A DNA stretch of 33,662 nucleotides from assembly GCA_029959665.1 (NCBI GenBank), contig JASCOI010000025.1, positions 1 to 33,662 on the forward strand, in the 5' to 3' direction. The translations under genes and the position numbers were made by a program. Positions 1 to 7,218 of the stretch are shown here, one piece after another. The first letter of the stretch is position 1. Each line of letters begins with the position of its first letter. This DNA comes from Microbacteriaceae bacterium PS02333. GTDB lineage: Bacteria > Actinomycetota > Actinomycetes > Actinomycetales > Microbacteriaceae. The notes below the pieces were generated by a model. That model searched no databases, was not told where the DNA came from, and worked only from the letters and a program-made list of their open reading frames with translations.

Positions 1-1385
1 GGGCGGCGCCACCGCCGGACGGGAGGCGCGGGGCGGGCCCGCCACGAGCCTCCCGTCCGGCAGCGGTGCCCGACGATCGCCGGGAGCGGCAGGTGGTGCC
101 GCATCCGGACGCCGAGGTGGAACCCGCCGCGCCGGGCGAGCACCACGCCGATGACGGCCGCTGCAGCGGCCGGCACCCCACCGGCGACGACCATGCCGAC
201 GTGGGCGCCGAAGTGGTCGACCACCTGGCCCATGAGCGGTCCGCCGATCGCCTGTCCGCCGAGCAGCACGAGGATGTACAGCGACATCACGCGGCCGCGG
301 ATCGCGACGTTCGACGACAGCTGCACGAGCGAGTTCGAGGCCGTCTGGAAGAGCAGTTGCGACATCCCGACCGCGACGAGCATCACCGTGAACGGCGCGA
401 TCACGGGGATGCTGCCCGACACGACGAGCAGGATGCCGGTCCAGAACACGCCGCCGACGATGGTGCGCAGCCGGACCACGGCGCGACGGGTGGACAGCAG
501 GGCGCCGACGAGGGCGCCGACGGCGATCGCCGAGTTGAACACGCCGTAGCCGCCAGCCCCGACGTCGTACACCTGGGAGGCGAAGGCGGACAGCAGGACC
601 GGCATCGTCAGCGCGAAGACCGAGAAGAACGCGACGAGGACGACCGGCACGATGATCGTCGGCTTCCCGATGGCGTAACGGAGCCCCTCGACGAGCTGGC
701 CCTTCGCCCGTGGTGTCGGCGGGGTGCGGTGCAGCTCCGAGACACGCAGGAACCCCAGCGTCACGACGACCGCCGCGCAGGCGACCGCGTTGACGCCGAA
801 CGACCACCCGGCGCCGACGGCGACGAGCAGCGCCCCGGACAGCGCCGGGCCGATCATCCCGCCGAGCTGGAACACCGAGGAGTTCACGCTGATGGCGTTC
901 CTGAGGTGCTCGTGGCCGACGATCTCGGTCACGAAGACCTGCCGTGCCGGGTTGTCGATGACGGTCACCATGCCGACCACGAACGCGATCGCCCAGATGT
1001 GCCACGCCTGCACCACCCCGGCGAGCGTCAGCACCGCGAGCAGCGCCGACAGCACCGCGAAGGCGCCCTGCGTGATCATCATCAGCGCGCGCTTCGAGAA
1101 CCGGTCGACGATGACGCCGCCGAAGAGCCCGAAGAACAGCATCGGGGCGAACTGGCACGCGACGGTGATGCCGACCTGCGCGACCGAGCCGGTGAGCTGC
1201 AGGACGAGCCAGTCCTGCGCGATGCGCTGCATCCACCCGGCGGTCATCGCGACGAGGTTCGTCGCGGTGAACAGCCGGAAGTTCGGGACCGACAGGGCGA
1301 TGAGCGTGTGTCGCCACGGCGGGCGGGTCGCCTGGATCGGGAGTGGTTCGGTGGGCGGGTAGAGGGTCGTCGATGACGCGCTCAC
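1..1385 (-). CDS. MFS transporter (MFS_3 / secretion-effector type), 3' end missing
   Basis: Drug or metabolite efflux permease of the major facilitator superfamily, inner membrane. The minus-strand frame opens at GTG 1385, with GGAG five bases upstream, and stays open to the window edge (461 codons, no stop). The N-terminus is cytoplasmic, followed by about 12 hydrophobic segments. The text WMQRIAQDWLVLQLTGS, an FGLFGGVIVDRFSKR loop and DNPARQVFVTE are typical of the MFS_3 (transmembrane secretion effector) group, usually 400-430 aa. The natural C-terminus should therefore be near position 60-100. The last 20 codons run through a hairpin that looks like a terminator, so a lost stop or an indel at the low-quality end is likely. 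It diverges from a LysR gene that is probably its regulator. The substrate is unknown. Confidence 0.88.
   Translation of the reverse strand, partial: MSASSTTLYPPTEPLPIQATRPPWRHTLIALSVPNFRLFTATNLVAMTAGWMQRIAQDWLVLQLTGSVAQVGITVACQFAPMLFFGLFGGVIVDRFSKRALMMITQGAFAVLSALLAVLTLAGVVQAWHIWAIAFVVGMVTVIDNPARQVFVTEIVGHEHLRNAISVNSSVFQLGGMIGPALSGALLVAVGAGWSFGVNAVACAAVVVTLGFLRVSELHRTPPTPRAKGQLVEGLRYAIGKPTIIVPVVLVAFFSVFALTMPVLLSAFASQVYDVGAGGYGVFNSAIAVGALVGALLSTRRAVVRLRTIVGGVFWTGILLVVSGSIPVIAPFTVMLVAVGMSQLLFQTASNSLVQLSSNVAIRGRVMSLYILVLLGGQAIGGPLMGQVVDHFGAHVGMVVAGGVPAAAAAVIGVVLARRGGFHLGVRMRHHLPLPAIVGHRCRTGGSWRARPAPPVRRWRR
15..60. terminator. Inverted repeat, probable terminator of the MFS gene
   Basis: The arm CCGGACGGGAGGC (15-27) is repeated as its exact reverse complement at 48-60, with a second palindrome GGCGGGCCCGCC inside the loop (32-43). 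It sits where the MFS gene should end. The arm is the same GGACGGGAGGC word seen at 2831, 21973 and 26189. There is no T-tract in the short flank available. Confidence 0.6.
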
Positions 1386-1463
1386 GGGGTGGGGTCTCCG
1401 GCTGTCGGTGGCGGAATCGGTACCCCATCGAAACTACTTGTGGCGAACCCATTCGATCCCCGT

Positions 1464-1482
1464 ATGGTTGCTATCACTCCAT
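1464..1482. promoter_or_regulatory. LysR-type operator candidate (ATGG-N11-CCAT)
   Basis: A perfect dyad ATGG-N11-CCAT lies between the divergent MFS and LysR starts. It fits the T-N11-A rule for LysR-family recognition sites. A second, wider dyad, CATTCGA (1450-1456) with TCGAATG (1490-1496), brackets it. Together they suggest that the regulator controls both itself and the exporter from this 120-bp region. No binding data; this is pattern only. Confidence 0.5.
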
Positions 1483-1504
1483 TGCGATGTCGAATGAGGT
1501 GCAC

Positions 1505-2362
1505 GTGCTCGATCCCGTCCTACTGCAGACCTTCCTCGCCGTGGCCGAGACGCAGAGCTTCACCCAGGCCGGGGCTCGACTCGGCATCAGCCAGCCGACG
1601 GTGTCCCAGCACGTGCGCCGGCTCGAGACGGCGGTGTCGCGGACACTCGTCGCCCGGGACACCCGTGGCGTCAGCCTCACCGACAACGGGGACGCGATGG
1701 CCGGGTTCGCGCGGACGATCCTCGCGGCCCATGCGACCGCTGATGCCTACTTCTCCGGGTCGGCCACACGCGGGCGGCTCCGGTTCGGCGCAGCGGACGA
1801 CCTCGCCATCACCCAGCTGCCGCGCATCCTCCGGGACTTCCGGCGACTGCACCCCCAGGTGAACCTCGAGCTCACGGTGAACCAGTCGTCACCGCTCCTG
1901 CGCCGGGTGCACGCCGGACAGCTCGACCTGGTGTTCATCAAGCAGACCGCGGGGGAGTCGGCCGAGGGCACCAGGGTCGCGACGGACCAGATGGTGTGGA
2001 TGGCACAGGACGGCATCGCGGTCGAGCGCGACGAGCCCGTGCCGCTCATCGCGTACCAGGCGCCGAGCATCAGTCGGCAGATGGCGATCGACGCGCTCGA
2101 GGCCGCCGGTCGCACGTGGCGGATCACCTGCAACACGCGTGACGTGAACGGGGTGCTCGCCGCCGTCCGTGCGGGCATCGGCGTCGCGGTGTTCCCGCAC
2201 TCGCTCATCCCCGCCGACCTCGTGAAGGTGTCGCAGCGGTTGGGGCTGCCGGATCTCCCCGCCGTCGACTACGTCCTCATCGCGAACCCGACCGTGCAGC
2301 GCGAGCCGATCGACGCCCTGACGAACGCGATCCTGTCCCGCGGTGTCGTCCGCGCGGTGTGA
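1505..2362 (+). CDS. LysR family transcriptional regulator
   Basis: DNA-binding regulator of about 285 aa. The N-terminal winged helix-turn-helix is clear (LLQTFLAVAETQSFTQAGAR, then LGISQPTVSQHVRRLE), followed by a linker and a substrate-binding domain starting near RGRLRFGAADDLAITQLPRI. Length is normal for the family (about 300). I chose GTG 1505 because GAGG lies five bases upstream; an in-frame ATG at 1487 would add six residues but has no Shine-Dalgarno. It is transcribed away from the MFS exporter, the usual arrangement for a LysR regulator and its target. The effector is unknown. The 3' end is followed by a very long inverted repeat (2389-2449). Confidence 0.93.
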   Translation: MLDPVLLQTFLAVAETQSFTQAGARLGISQPTVSQHVRRLETAVSRTLVARDTRGVSLTDNGDAMAGFARTILAAHATADAYFSGSATRGRLRFGAADDLAITQLPRILRDFRRLHPQVNLELTVNQSSPLLRRVHAGQLDLVFIKQTAGESAEGTRVATDQMVWMAQDGIAVERDEPVPLIAYQAPSISRQMAIDALEAAGRTWRITCNTRDVNGVLAAVRAGIGVAVFPHSLIPADLVKVSQRLGLPDLPAVDYVLIANPTVQREPIDALTNAILSRGVVRAV

Positions 2363-2388
2363 CCGGGTTCGTGCCCGCGTGTCCTGCG

Positions 2389-2449
2389 ATCGATGGAACA
2401 GAAAACGTTGGGTCGCGCCGTCCGACCCGACGATTTCTGTTCCCTCGAT
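2389..2449. repeat. Long near-perfect inverted repeat (27-bp arms)
   Basis: Arms 2389-2415 and 2423-2449 pair at 24 of 27 positions around a 7-base loop. The core GGAACAGAAA / TTTCTGTTCC is perfect, and the outer ends are ATCGA and TCGAT. It lies between two convergent genes, 26 bp after the LysR stop, so a bidirectional terminator is the simple reading. However, the arms are much longer than a normal terminator and unusually AT-rich in the middle, which would also fit a small dispersed palindrome (REP/MITE-like). Confidence 0.7.
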
Positions 2450-2474
2450 AGCGCCGCAGGAAGGTTCGGCGCTA
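2449..2474. terminator. Hairpin at the 3' end of the membrane protein gene
   Basis: TAGCGCCG (2449-2456) and CGGCGCTA (2467-2474) form an 8-bp perfect stem with a 10-base loop. The distal arm contains the TAG stop of the minus-strand gene. It abuts the longer repeat at 2389-2449, so the two may act as one termination region. No U-tract follows. Confidence 0.45.
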
Positions 2475-3577
2475 GGGAACGAGGGTGGGGACCAGGCCCG
2501 AGCCGGTGATGTCCGGCAAGGTGACGCCGGCCCCCGGCAGGACGGCGGTCGCGACGGCCCAGAGCAGCACGAGCGTGCCGACCCCGCCGAGGACGGCCCC
2601 GAGGAGCGCGACCGGCCGCTGCCACGTCGCCGCCGGGTTCCGCAGGGTGGCGATCGAGAGCACGACGCCGAGCACACCGATCGCGACACCCGCTGCGTGC
2701 ACGGACGCGGGAGCGAGGAACCACCACGCCGCGAGTCCGAGTGCCGCGATCCCGGCGACGGCGCCGAGGACCGCACCCGGCGTCGCGCCGAGCGGGCGGC
2801 GTGCAGTCCGCTTCGTGGTCGCCTCCGCGTCGGACGGGAGGCTCGGCTCGGCCTGGGCGTCGACGGTCGCCTCCGGCTCGTCACGGGTCACGGCGCGGGT
2901 CGCCTCGGGAGCGTCCGTGACCATCGGGGCCGGGGAGGCCGCGGGCCGTGCGGCCGGGGCCAGCACGGCGGGTGCGGGTGCCTCGGCGATCGGGAGCGCC
3001 TGGGTGACCTGCTGGTGGGCGAAGCGTGCGGGGGTCCGGTACCCGACGGGACCGACGGGCGCCGGTTCGGTCCCCGCGACGACGACGTGCTCGAGCCCGG
3101 GGACCGAGAACCGCGGCTGCCCTGCCTGCGGGACGACGGGACCGGCGGGCGCGGTCGGACGGGGTGCGGGCGCACCGACGAGCACCGGCGCGTCGACCGG
3201 GGAGACGGGCGCGGGTGACGAGGGGTCGCCGACGAGCTGGTCGAACGGCACGGTGTGCACGGTCGGCGACGTCGGGGCCGGCGGGAGGTGCTCCTCCACG
3301 GGCGGGTAGTCGGGCGCGACGGCGTCCGGGTCGAGCACCGCGACGGCGTCGGGAGCGCTGGACGGAGCCGGCGCCGAGACGGCGGCGACCTGCGGCGGGG
3401 TGGGCTCGACCGTCTCGGGGACGGGCGCCGAGGTGGCGGACGCGGGTCGGGCCTCCTGATCGGCTGCGCCGTCGACGAACGGGGTCGTCACCCAGGCCGG
3501 GGCGGGACGGCGGGGTCGTTCGGAATCGGGTAAGCGATGCGACGCCACTGTTCGGCTCCCTCCGTAGGCTGATCCAT
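2472..3577 (-). CDS. Ala/Pro-rich membrane protein, probable single-base frameshift near the 5' end
   Basis: Function unknown. The C-terminal third carries three hydrophobic segments (AVLGAVAGIAALGLAAWWFL, then GVAIGVLGVVLSIA, then ALLGAVLGGVGTLVLLWAVA). The rest is a low-complexity Ala/Pro/Val/Glu-rich region, probably disordered and cytoplasmic. A convincing N-terminus (MDQPTEGAEQWRR..., ATG 3577) is in a different frame and stops at TGA 3488. The body of the protein is in the neighbouring frame. Adding one base to the G-run around 3499-3502 joins them into a single reading frame of about 368 aa. If there is no error, the alternative is a 29-aa upstream peptide overlapping a GTG start at 3491 by GTGA. 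The body also contains a copy of the 22-nt dispersed repeat. Confidence 0.7.
2831..2852 (+). repeat. Copy of a dispersed 22-nt repeat inside a coding region
   Basis: The 22 bases starting CGGACGGGAGGCTCGG match exactly, on the opposite strand, those at 21973-21994. The first 16 also occur at 26189-26204. Here the element encodes part of the disordered linker (around EPSLPSD) of the membrane protein. Confidence 0.7.
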
Positions 3578-3634
3578 CGTCAGTTCTAACGGGAACCGGT
3601 GCCGGTGTCGCAGCCCCAGTTCCGGGGACGCCGG

Positions 3635-3640
3635 TACGGT
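3635..3640 (+). promoter_or_regulatory. -10 element TACGGT, leaderless start of the aldo/keto reductase gene
   Basis: TACGGT, then exactly six bases, then ATG 3647. No Shine-Dalgarno is present. This spacing puts the transcription start at or next to the ATG, as in leaderless actinobacterial genes. Confidence 0.5.
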
Positions 3641-3646
3641 CGGTGC

Positions 3647-4615
3647 ATGGCAGCGATCGAACACCGTCCACTCGGCCCCTCCGGGCTCGTCGTCTCCACC
3701 GTCGGCCTCGGCTGCAACAACTTCGGCAGGCCGGGCACGGTCACCGAGACGCAGGACGGCACCGACGCCGTCGTGCAGGCCGCTCTCGACGCCGGCGTGA
3801 CGCTCCTCGACACCGCGGACATCTACGGCGGGACTCCCGGGCAGTCGGAGTCGATGCTCGGCAAGGCGATCGCCGGACGCCGGGACGAGGTGGTCCTGGC
3901 GACGAAGTTCGGCATGGACATGCGTGGCGCGAACGGCCCGGACTGGGGCGTCCGCGGCTCCCGTCGGTACGTGCGGCTCGCCGTCGAGTCGTCGTTGCGG
4001 CGCCTCGGCACGGACTGGATCGACCTGTACCAGATGCACCGGCCTGACTCGGTGACGCCGATCGAGGAGACGCTGTCCGTCCTCGACGACCTGGTCCGCG
4101 AGGGCAAGATCCGCTACGTCGGGCACTCGAACTTCGCCGGGTGGCAGATCGCCGAGGCCGAGCTGACCGCGTCGATCGCCGGCACCACGGCGTTCGTGTC
4201 CGCGCAGAACGAGTACAGCCCCCTCGCCCGTGGTGCCGAGGCCGAGGTCCTGCCGGCGGTCCGTGCCTACGCGCTCGGGTTCCTGCCGTTCTTCCCGCTG
4301 TACAACGGGCTGCTCAGCGGCAAGTACACCCGCTCCGGCGGCCCCGCTGACGGTCGGCTGTCGAAGCTCAAGCCGGAACTCCTCGAGAGCGCGCCGTGGG
4401 ACGTGCTCGAGGAGTTCCAGGGCTTCTGCGACGAGCGCGGCGTCACGATGCTGCAGGCGACGTTCGCGTGGCTCCTGGCGCAGCCGGGGCTGACGAGCGT
4501 GATCGCGGGTGCGACGAAGCCCGAGCAGATCACCCAGAACGTGGACGCCGGAACCGCGTGGACGCCGAGCGAGGACGACATCGCCGAGATGACGGTGATC
4601 TTCGACGCGGCGTGA
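3647..4615 (+). CDS. Aldo/keto reductase family oxidoreductase
   Basis: NADPH-dependent reductase of carbonyl compounds, cytoplasmic TIM barrel, 322 aa. The family's catalytic tetrad is present: Asp55 and Tyr60 in LLDTADIYGG, Lys87 in VVLATKFG and His131 in DLYQMHRPD. The C-terminal cofactor part IAGATKPEQITQNV is typical of the AKR groups related to YghZ/general stress protein 69. ATG 3647 is chosen because the conserved PLGPSGLVVSTVGLGC follows at once and a TACGGT-N6 leaderless promoter precedes it. The gene is convergent with the F420-reductase-like gene (7-bp gap). The physiological substrate cannot be read from the sequence. Confidence 0.93.
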   Translation: MAAIEHRPLGPSGLVVSTVGLGCNNFGRPGTVTETQDGTDAVVQAALDAGVTLLDTADIYGGTPGQSESMLGKAIAGRRDEVVLATKFGMDMRGANGPDWGVRGSRRYVRLAVESSLRRLGTDWIDLYQMHRPDSVTPIEETLSVLDDLVREGKIRYVGHSNFAGWQIAEAELTASIAGTTAFVSAQNEYSPLARGAEAEVLPAVRAYALGFLPFFPLYNGLLSGKYTRSGGPADGRLSKLKPELLESAPWDVLEEFQGFCDERGVTMLQATFAWLLAQPGLTSVIAGATKPEQITQNVDAGTAWTPSEDDIAEMTVIFDAA

Positions 4616-4622
4616 TCGCGGC

Positions 4623-5270
4623 TCACATGTCGCGGTAGCGCTTCGCGTCGGCCACGGCCTGCTCGAGCTCGACCGCCGCGTAGGGCTTGACGTACCCGGG
4701 GGTGTCGCGCTGGATGCGCCATCCCTCGGCGAGGGCGCCGATGTCCACCGCGTCGAAGCCGAACTCGTCGAGCAGGTCCGACACGACGCGCTTGGCGTCG
4801 GCGTCGTCACCCGCGACGATGAGGGCACGGCGCCCGGCGGTGCCCGTCGGCGTACCGGCCGTGGTCAGGTCGCCGGCCGCGATGTGGTTGAAGGCCTTCA
4901 CGACGCGGGCGCCCGGCAGGTGGTCCTGCAGCAGTTCGGCCGTGGTCGTGCGCTCGTCGTCGAGCGCTTCGATGTGCCCGTCGCGCTGCGGGTAGTAGTT
5001 GTTCGTGTCGATCACGACCTTGCCGACGAGGGGCTCCACGGGGATCGTCTCGATCGCCGCGAGGGGCGTCGTCACCACGACGAGGTCTCCTGCTGCCGCC
5101 GCCTCGTCCCGTGTGACCGCCCGTGCCCGGTCGCCGAGTTCGGACACGAGGTCCGTCAGCGTCTCCGGGCCGCGCGAGTTCGCGATCGCCACGTCGTACC
5201 CGTGCTGCACCGCCAGCCGTGCCAGCTGCCCGCCGATGTTGCCTGCTCCGATGATCCCGATGGTCGTCAT
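4623..5270 (-). CDS. NADPH-dependent F420 reductase-like / NAD(P)-binding oxidoreductase
   Basis: A 215-aa Rossmann-fold protein. The N-terminus MTTIGIIGAGNIGGQLARLA holds the GxGxxG dinucleotide-binding loop. Later motifs (VVIDTNNYYPQRDGHI and VVKAFNHIAAGDL) match the F420_oxidored / NADP-oxidoreductase coenzyme-F420-dependent family. Members transfer hydride between NADP and F420 or act on small substrates; which applies here is uncertain, since no F420 biosynthesis gene is in view. Start ATG 5270 is preceded by a close GAGGG. A longer in-frame start at about 5312 would overlap the promoter of the divergent acetyltransferase and was not chosen. Confidence 0.85.
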   Translation of the reverse strand: MTTIGIIGAGNIGGQLARLAVQHGYDVAIANSRGPETLTDLVSELGDRARAVTRDEAAAAGDLVVVTTPLAAIETIPVEPLVGKVVIDTNNYYPQRDGHIEALDDERTTTAELLQDHLPGARVVKAFNHIAAGDLTTAGTPTGTAGRRALIVAGDDADAKRVVSDLLDEFGFDAVDIGALAEGWRIQRDTPGYVKPYAAVELEQAVADAKRYRDM

Positions 5271-5309
5271 GCCCTCAGACAACGCCGTGCCCCTCGGTGC
5301 ATTCCGAGG

Positions 5310-5315
5310 CATGAT
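5310..5315 (+). promoter_or_regulatory. -10-like CATGAT, leaderless start of the GNAT gene
   Basis: CATGAT, six bases, then ATG 5322, with no ribosome binding site. One mismatch from TATGAT. Confidence 0.4.
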
Positions 5316-5321
5316 GGCGGC

Positions 5322-5618
5322 ATGGCACACGAGTTCCGCGACGAGGCAGACCGATCGAGGTACGCGATGTACGTCGACGGCGTGCTCGTGAGCGTGCTCG
5401 ACTACCGCGAGAACGACGACGCCGTCGCGTTCCCGCACACGTACACGGTCCCGGCGCACCGCGGGCACGGCTACGCCGCCGAGCTCGTCGAGTACGCCGT
5501 GGCCGACGTCGAGTCCAGGAACGACAAGCGCATCGTCCCGATGTGCTGGTTCGTCGGCAAGTGGTTCGACGACCACCCGGACAAGGCACCGCTCCTCAGC
5601 CGCAGCGTCGCGGACTGA
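5322..5618 (+). CDS. Small GCN5-related N-acetyltransferase (YjdJ / Acetyltransf_CG type)
   Basis: A 98-aa mini-GNAT. The acetyl-CoA pyrophosphate-binding loop is visible as VPAHRGHGYAAELVEYAVADV (R/Q-x-x-G-x-G/A). The following PMCWFVGKWFDDHPD is the conserved C-terminal block of this compact family, in which one domain of roughly 90-100 aa forms the whole enzyme. Acceptor substrates of this family are mostly unknown. It is divergent from the F420-reductase-like gene and 20 bp ahead of the VOC gene, so the two may be co-transcribed. Confidence 0.88.
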   Translation: MAHEFRDEADRSRYAMYVDGVLVSVLDYRENDDAVAFPHTYTVPAHRGHGYAAELVEYAVADVESRNDKRIVPMCWFVGKWFDDHPDKAPLLSRSVAD

Positions 5619-5638
5619 GCCCGACGACAGGATCCACC

Positions 5639-6100
5639 GTGCGACAGATCGTCCCCTTCATCTGGTTCGACGGGCAGGCCGAGCAGGCCGCCACGTTCTA
5701 CACCTCGGTCATCCCGGACTCGTCCGTCGACCACGTCGAGAAGCTCCCGGACGGCACGACCCTCGTGGTCGAGTTCCGCCTGCACGGCCAGCCCTACCGT
5801 GCGATGAACGCCGGTCCGGGGCATCCCCACACCGACGCGATCTCGTTCCAGGTCGACGTGGAGGACCAGGCCGAGCTCGACCGCATCTGGGACGCGTTCG
5901 TCGACGCCGGCGGTAGCCCGGTCGCGTGCGGCTGGATCACGGACGCGTGGGGCGTGTCCTGGCAGGTGACCCCGGCGGACATGGGCGAGATCATGAGCGC
6001 GGGCGGCGACCAGGAGGGCGCGGCACGGGCGTACGAGGCGATGCGGCAGATGGTGAAGCTCGACATCGCGGCCCTGCACGCGGCGGCACGCGGCGACTAG
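5639..6100 (+). CDS. VOC family (PhnB-like glyoxalase fold) protein
   Basis: 153 aa, starting at GTG 5639 with AGGA six bases upstream. Sequence VPFIWFDGQAEQAATFYTSV, then FRLHGQPYRAMNAGPGHPHTDAISFQV and AWGVSWQVTPADM is characteristic of the PhnB-like / 3-demethylubiquinone-9 methyltransferase-type branch of the vicinal oxygen chelate superfamily. Such proteins are often small metal-dependent enzymes or ligand-binding proteins of unknown substrate. The gene follows the acetyltransferase closely and precedes a MarR regulator, with 120 bp between. Confidence 0.88.
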   Translation: MRQIVPFIWFDGQAEQAATFYTSVIPDSSVDHVEKLPDGTTLVVEFRLHGQPYRAMNAGPGHPHTDAISFQVDVEDQAELDRIWDAFVDAGGSPVACGWITDAWGVSWQVTPADMGEIMSAGGDQEGAARAYEAMRQMVKLDIAALHAAARGD

Positions 6101-6220
6101 CCCCGGCTGCGGGTTCGCGCAGACCGGCGGTGGATCGCGCACTGCTCGGCGGTTCACCGGGGCCCGGAGTTGTACCCCACCGGTATCGTGACGGGCACAG
6201 AACGACAGGTTGGAGTCAGG

Positions 6221-6715
6221 ATGGACCACCCGAGGTCCGACGTCCGGGACGCTGACATCGGACGCGCCTACACCGAGCTCTCCCGGATCACCCGGCGGGC
6301 GAGCATCAGGGCCAGAGGGGACGACGCCGTGCTGAGCGTCGTCGACCAGTCGCTCGTCGACTTCGTCGTGCTCCACCCCGGCTGCATGGCCATCGACATC
6401 GCGCGGTACCTCCGGTTGAACCGGTCGACGATCTCCCGGCAGCTCGCCGGGCTGCTCGCCGCCGGGCTGATCCGGACGACCGACGGCGGCACGGGCAACG
6501 CGAAGCCGCTCGAGGCGACCGATGAGGGACGCGCGGCACTCGCGCGCTCCGTGAAGCTGCACCGCGACGCCCTCGACGAGCGGATCGCGAGCTGGTCCGA
6601 CGACGACATCGCCCTGCTCGCCGGGCTGCTCGAGCGGCTGGGTGCCTCGGACGAGGCCGGTCTGCCGATGCCGGCCCGGGCGACGGACCCGGACCCCGAC
6701 CTGCCGCGGGCATGA
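6221..6715 (+). CDS. MarR family transcriptional regulator
   Basis: 164 aa. The winged helix-turn-helix covers about residues 54-90 (CMAIDIARYLRLNRSTISRQ, then LAGLLAAGLIRTT), flanked by helices for dimerisation. Start ATG 6221 has GGAG five bases upstream; a possible -10 TATCGT lies at 6184-6189. The stop overlaps the next gene by ATGA, so the phosphoesterase is translationally coupled to it. MarR proteins usually repress their own operon and respond to small aromatic ligands or oxidants; the ligand is unknown. The C-terminal tail after residue 150 is Pro/Asp-rich and probably disordered. Confidence 0.92.
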   Translation: MDHPRSDVRDADIGRAYTELSRITRRASIRARGDDAVLSVVDQSLVDFVVLHPGCMAIDIARYLRLNRSTISRQLAGLLAAGLIRTTDGGTGNAKPLEATDEGRAALARSVKLHRDALDERIASWSDDDIALLAGLLERLGASDEAGLPMPARATDPDPDLPRA

Positions 6716-7218
6716 CGACCTCGATCGTCCTGCTCTCGGACACGCACCTGCCGAAGCGGGCGAAGGACCTGCCGGCCGGGCTGTGGGACGACATCGACGC
6801 CGCGGATCTCGTCGTGCACGCGGGGGACTGGGTGGACCTGGCGACGCTCGACGCCGTGGAGTCCCGGGCAGCGCGGTTCGTCGGGGTCCGCGGGAACAAC
6901 GACGGCCCCGAGTTCGACGACCGACTGCCGCTCGTCGCGCACGTCGACGTCGAGGGGCTCCGGTTCGCCGTCGTCCACGAGACCGGCGCGGCGACCGGCC
7001 GCGAGCGTCGTGCGGCCGAGGCGTACCCGGACGTCGACGTCCTCGTGTTCGGGCACTCGCACATCCCGTGGGACACCGTGGCGCCAGGGGGTCTCCGACT
7101 GCTGAACCCCGGCTCGCCGACGGACCGTCGACGCCAGCCCGATCACACCTGGATGCGCTGTACCGCCTCGGGCGGGTCGCTCGACGTCGAGCTCGTCCGG
7201 CTGGCGCCGAGGTCCTAG
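6712..7218 (+). CDS. YfcE/MJ0936-type metallophosphoesterase
   Basis: A 168-aa calcineurin-like phosphodiesterase. All metal-site motifs are visible: Asp10-x-His12 (SDTH), Asp39 (HAGDW), Asn62 in GNND, His89 (VVHE) and His115-x-His117 (GHSH). The length equals that of minimal YfcE-like phosphodiesterases, which hydrolyse model phosphodiesters with Mn2+; the natural substrate is not established. It begins at ATG 6712, overlapping the MarR stop by 4 bp. Its TAG stop (7216-7218) lies in a CTAG that also supplies the TAG stop of the convergent thiamine gene. Confidence 0.93.
   Translation: MTTSIVLLSDTHLPKRAKDLPAGLWDDIDAADLVVHAGDWVDLATLDAVESRAARFVGVRGNNDGPEFDDRLPLVAHVDVEGLRFAVVHETGAATGRERRAAEAYPDVDVLVFGHSHIPWDTVAPGGLRLLNPGSPTDRRRQPDHTWMRCTASGGSLDVELVRLAPRS

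Noticed and set aside
66-1376. Long plus-strand open frame opposite the MFS gene
   Set aside because: Its product is a His/Asp/Arg-rich low-complexity string, the usual mirror of a GC-rich gene; the minus strand encodes a clear membrane transporter.
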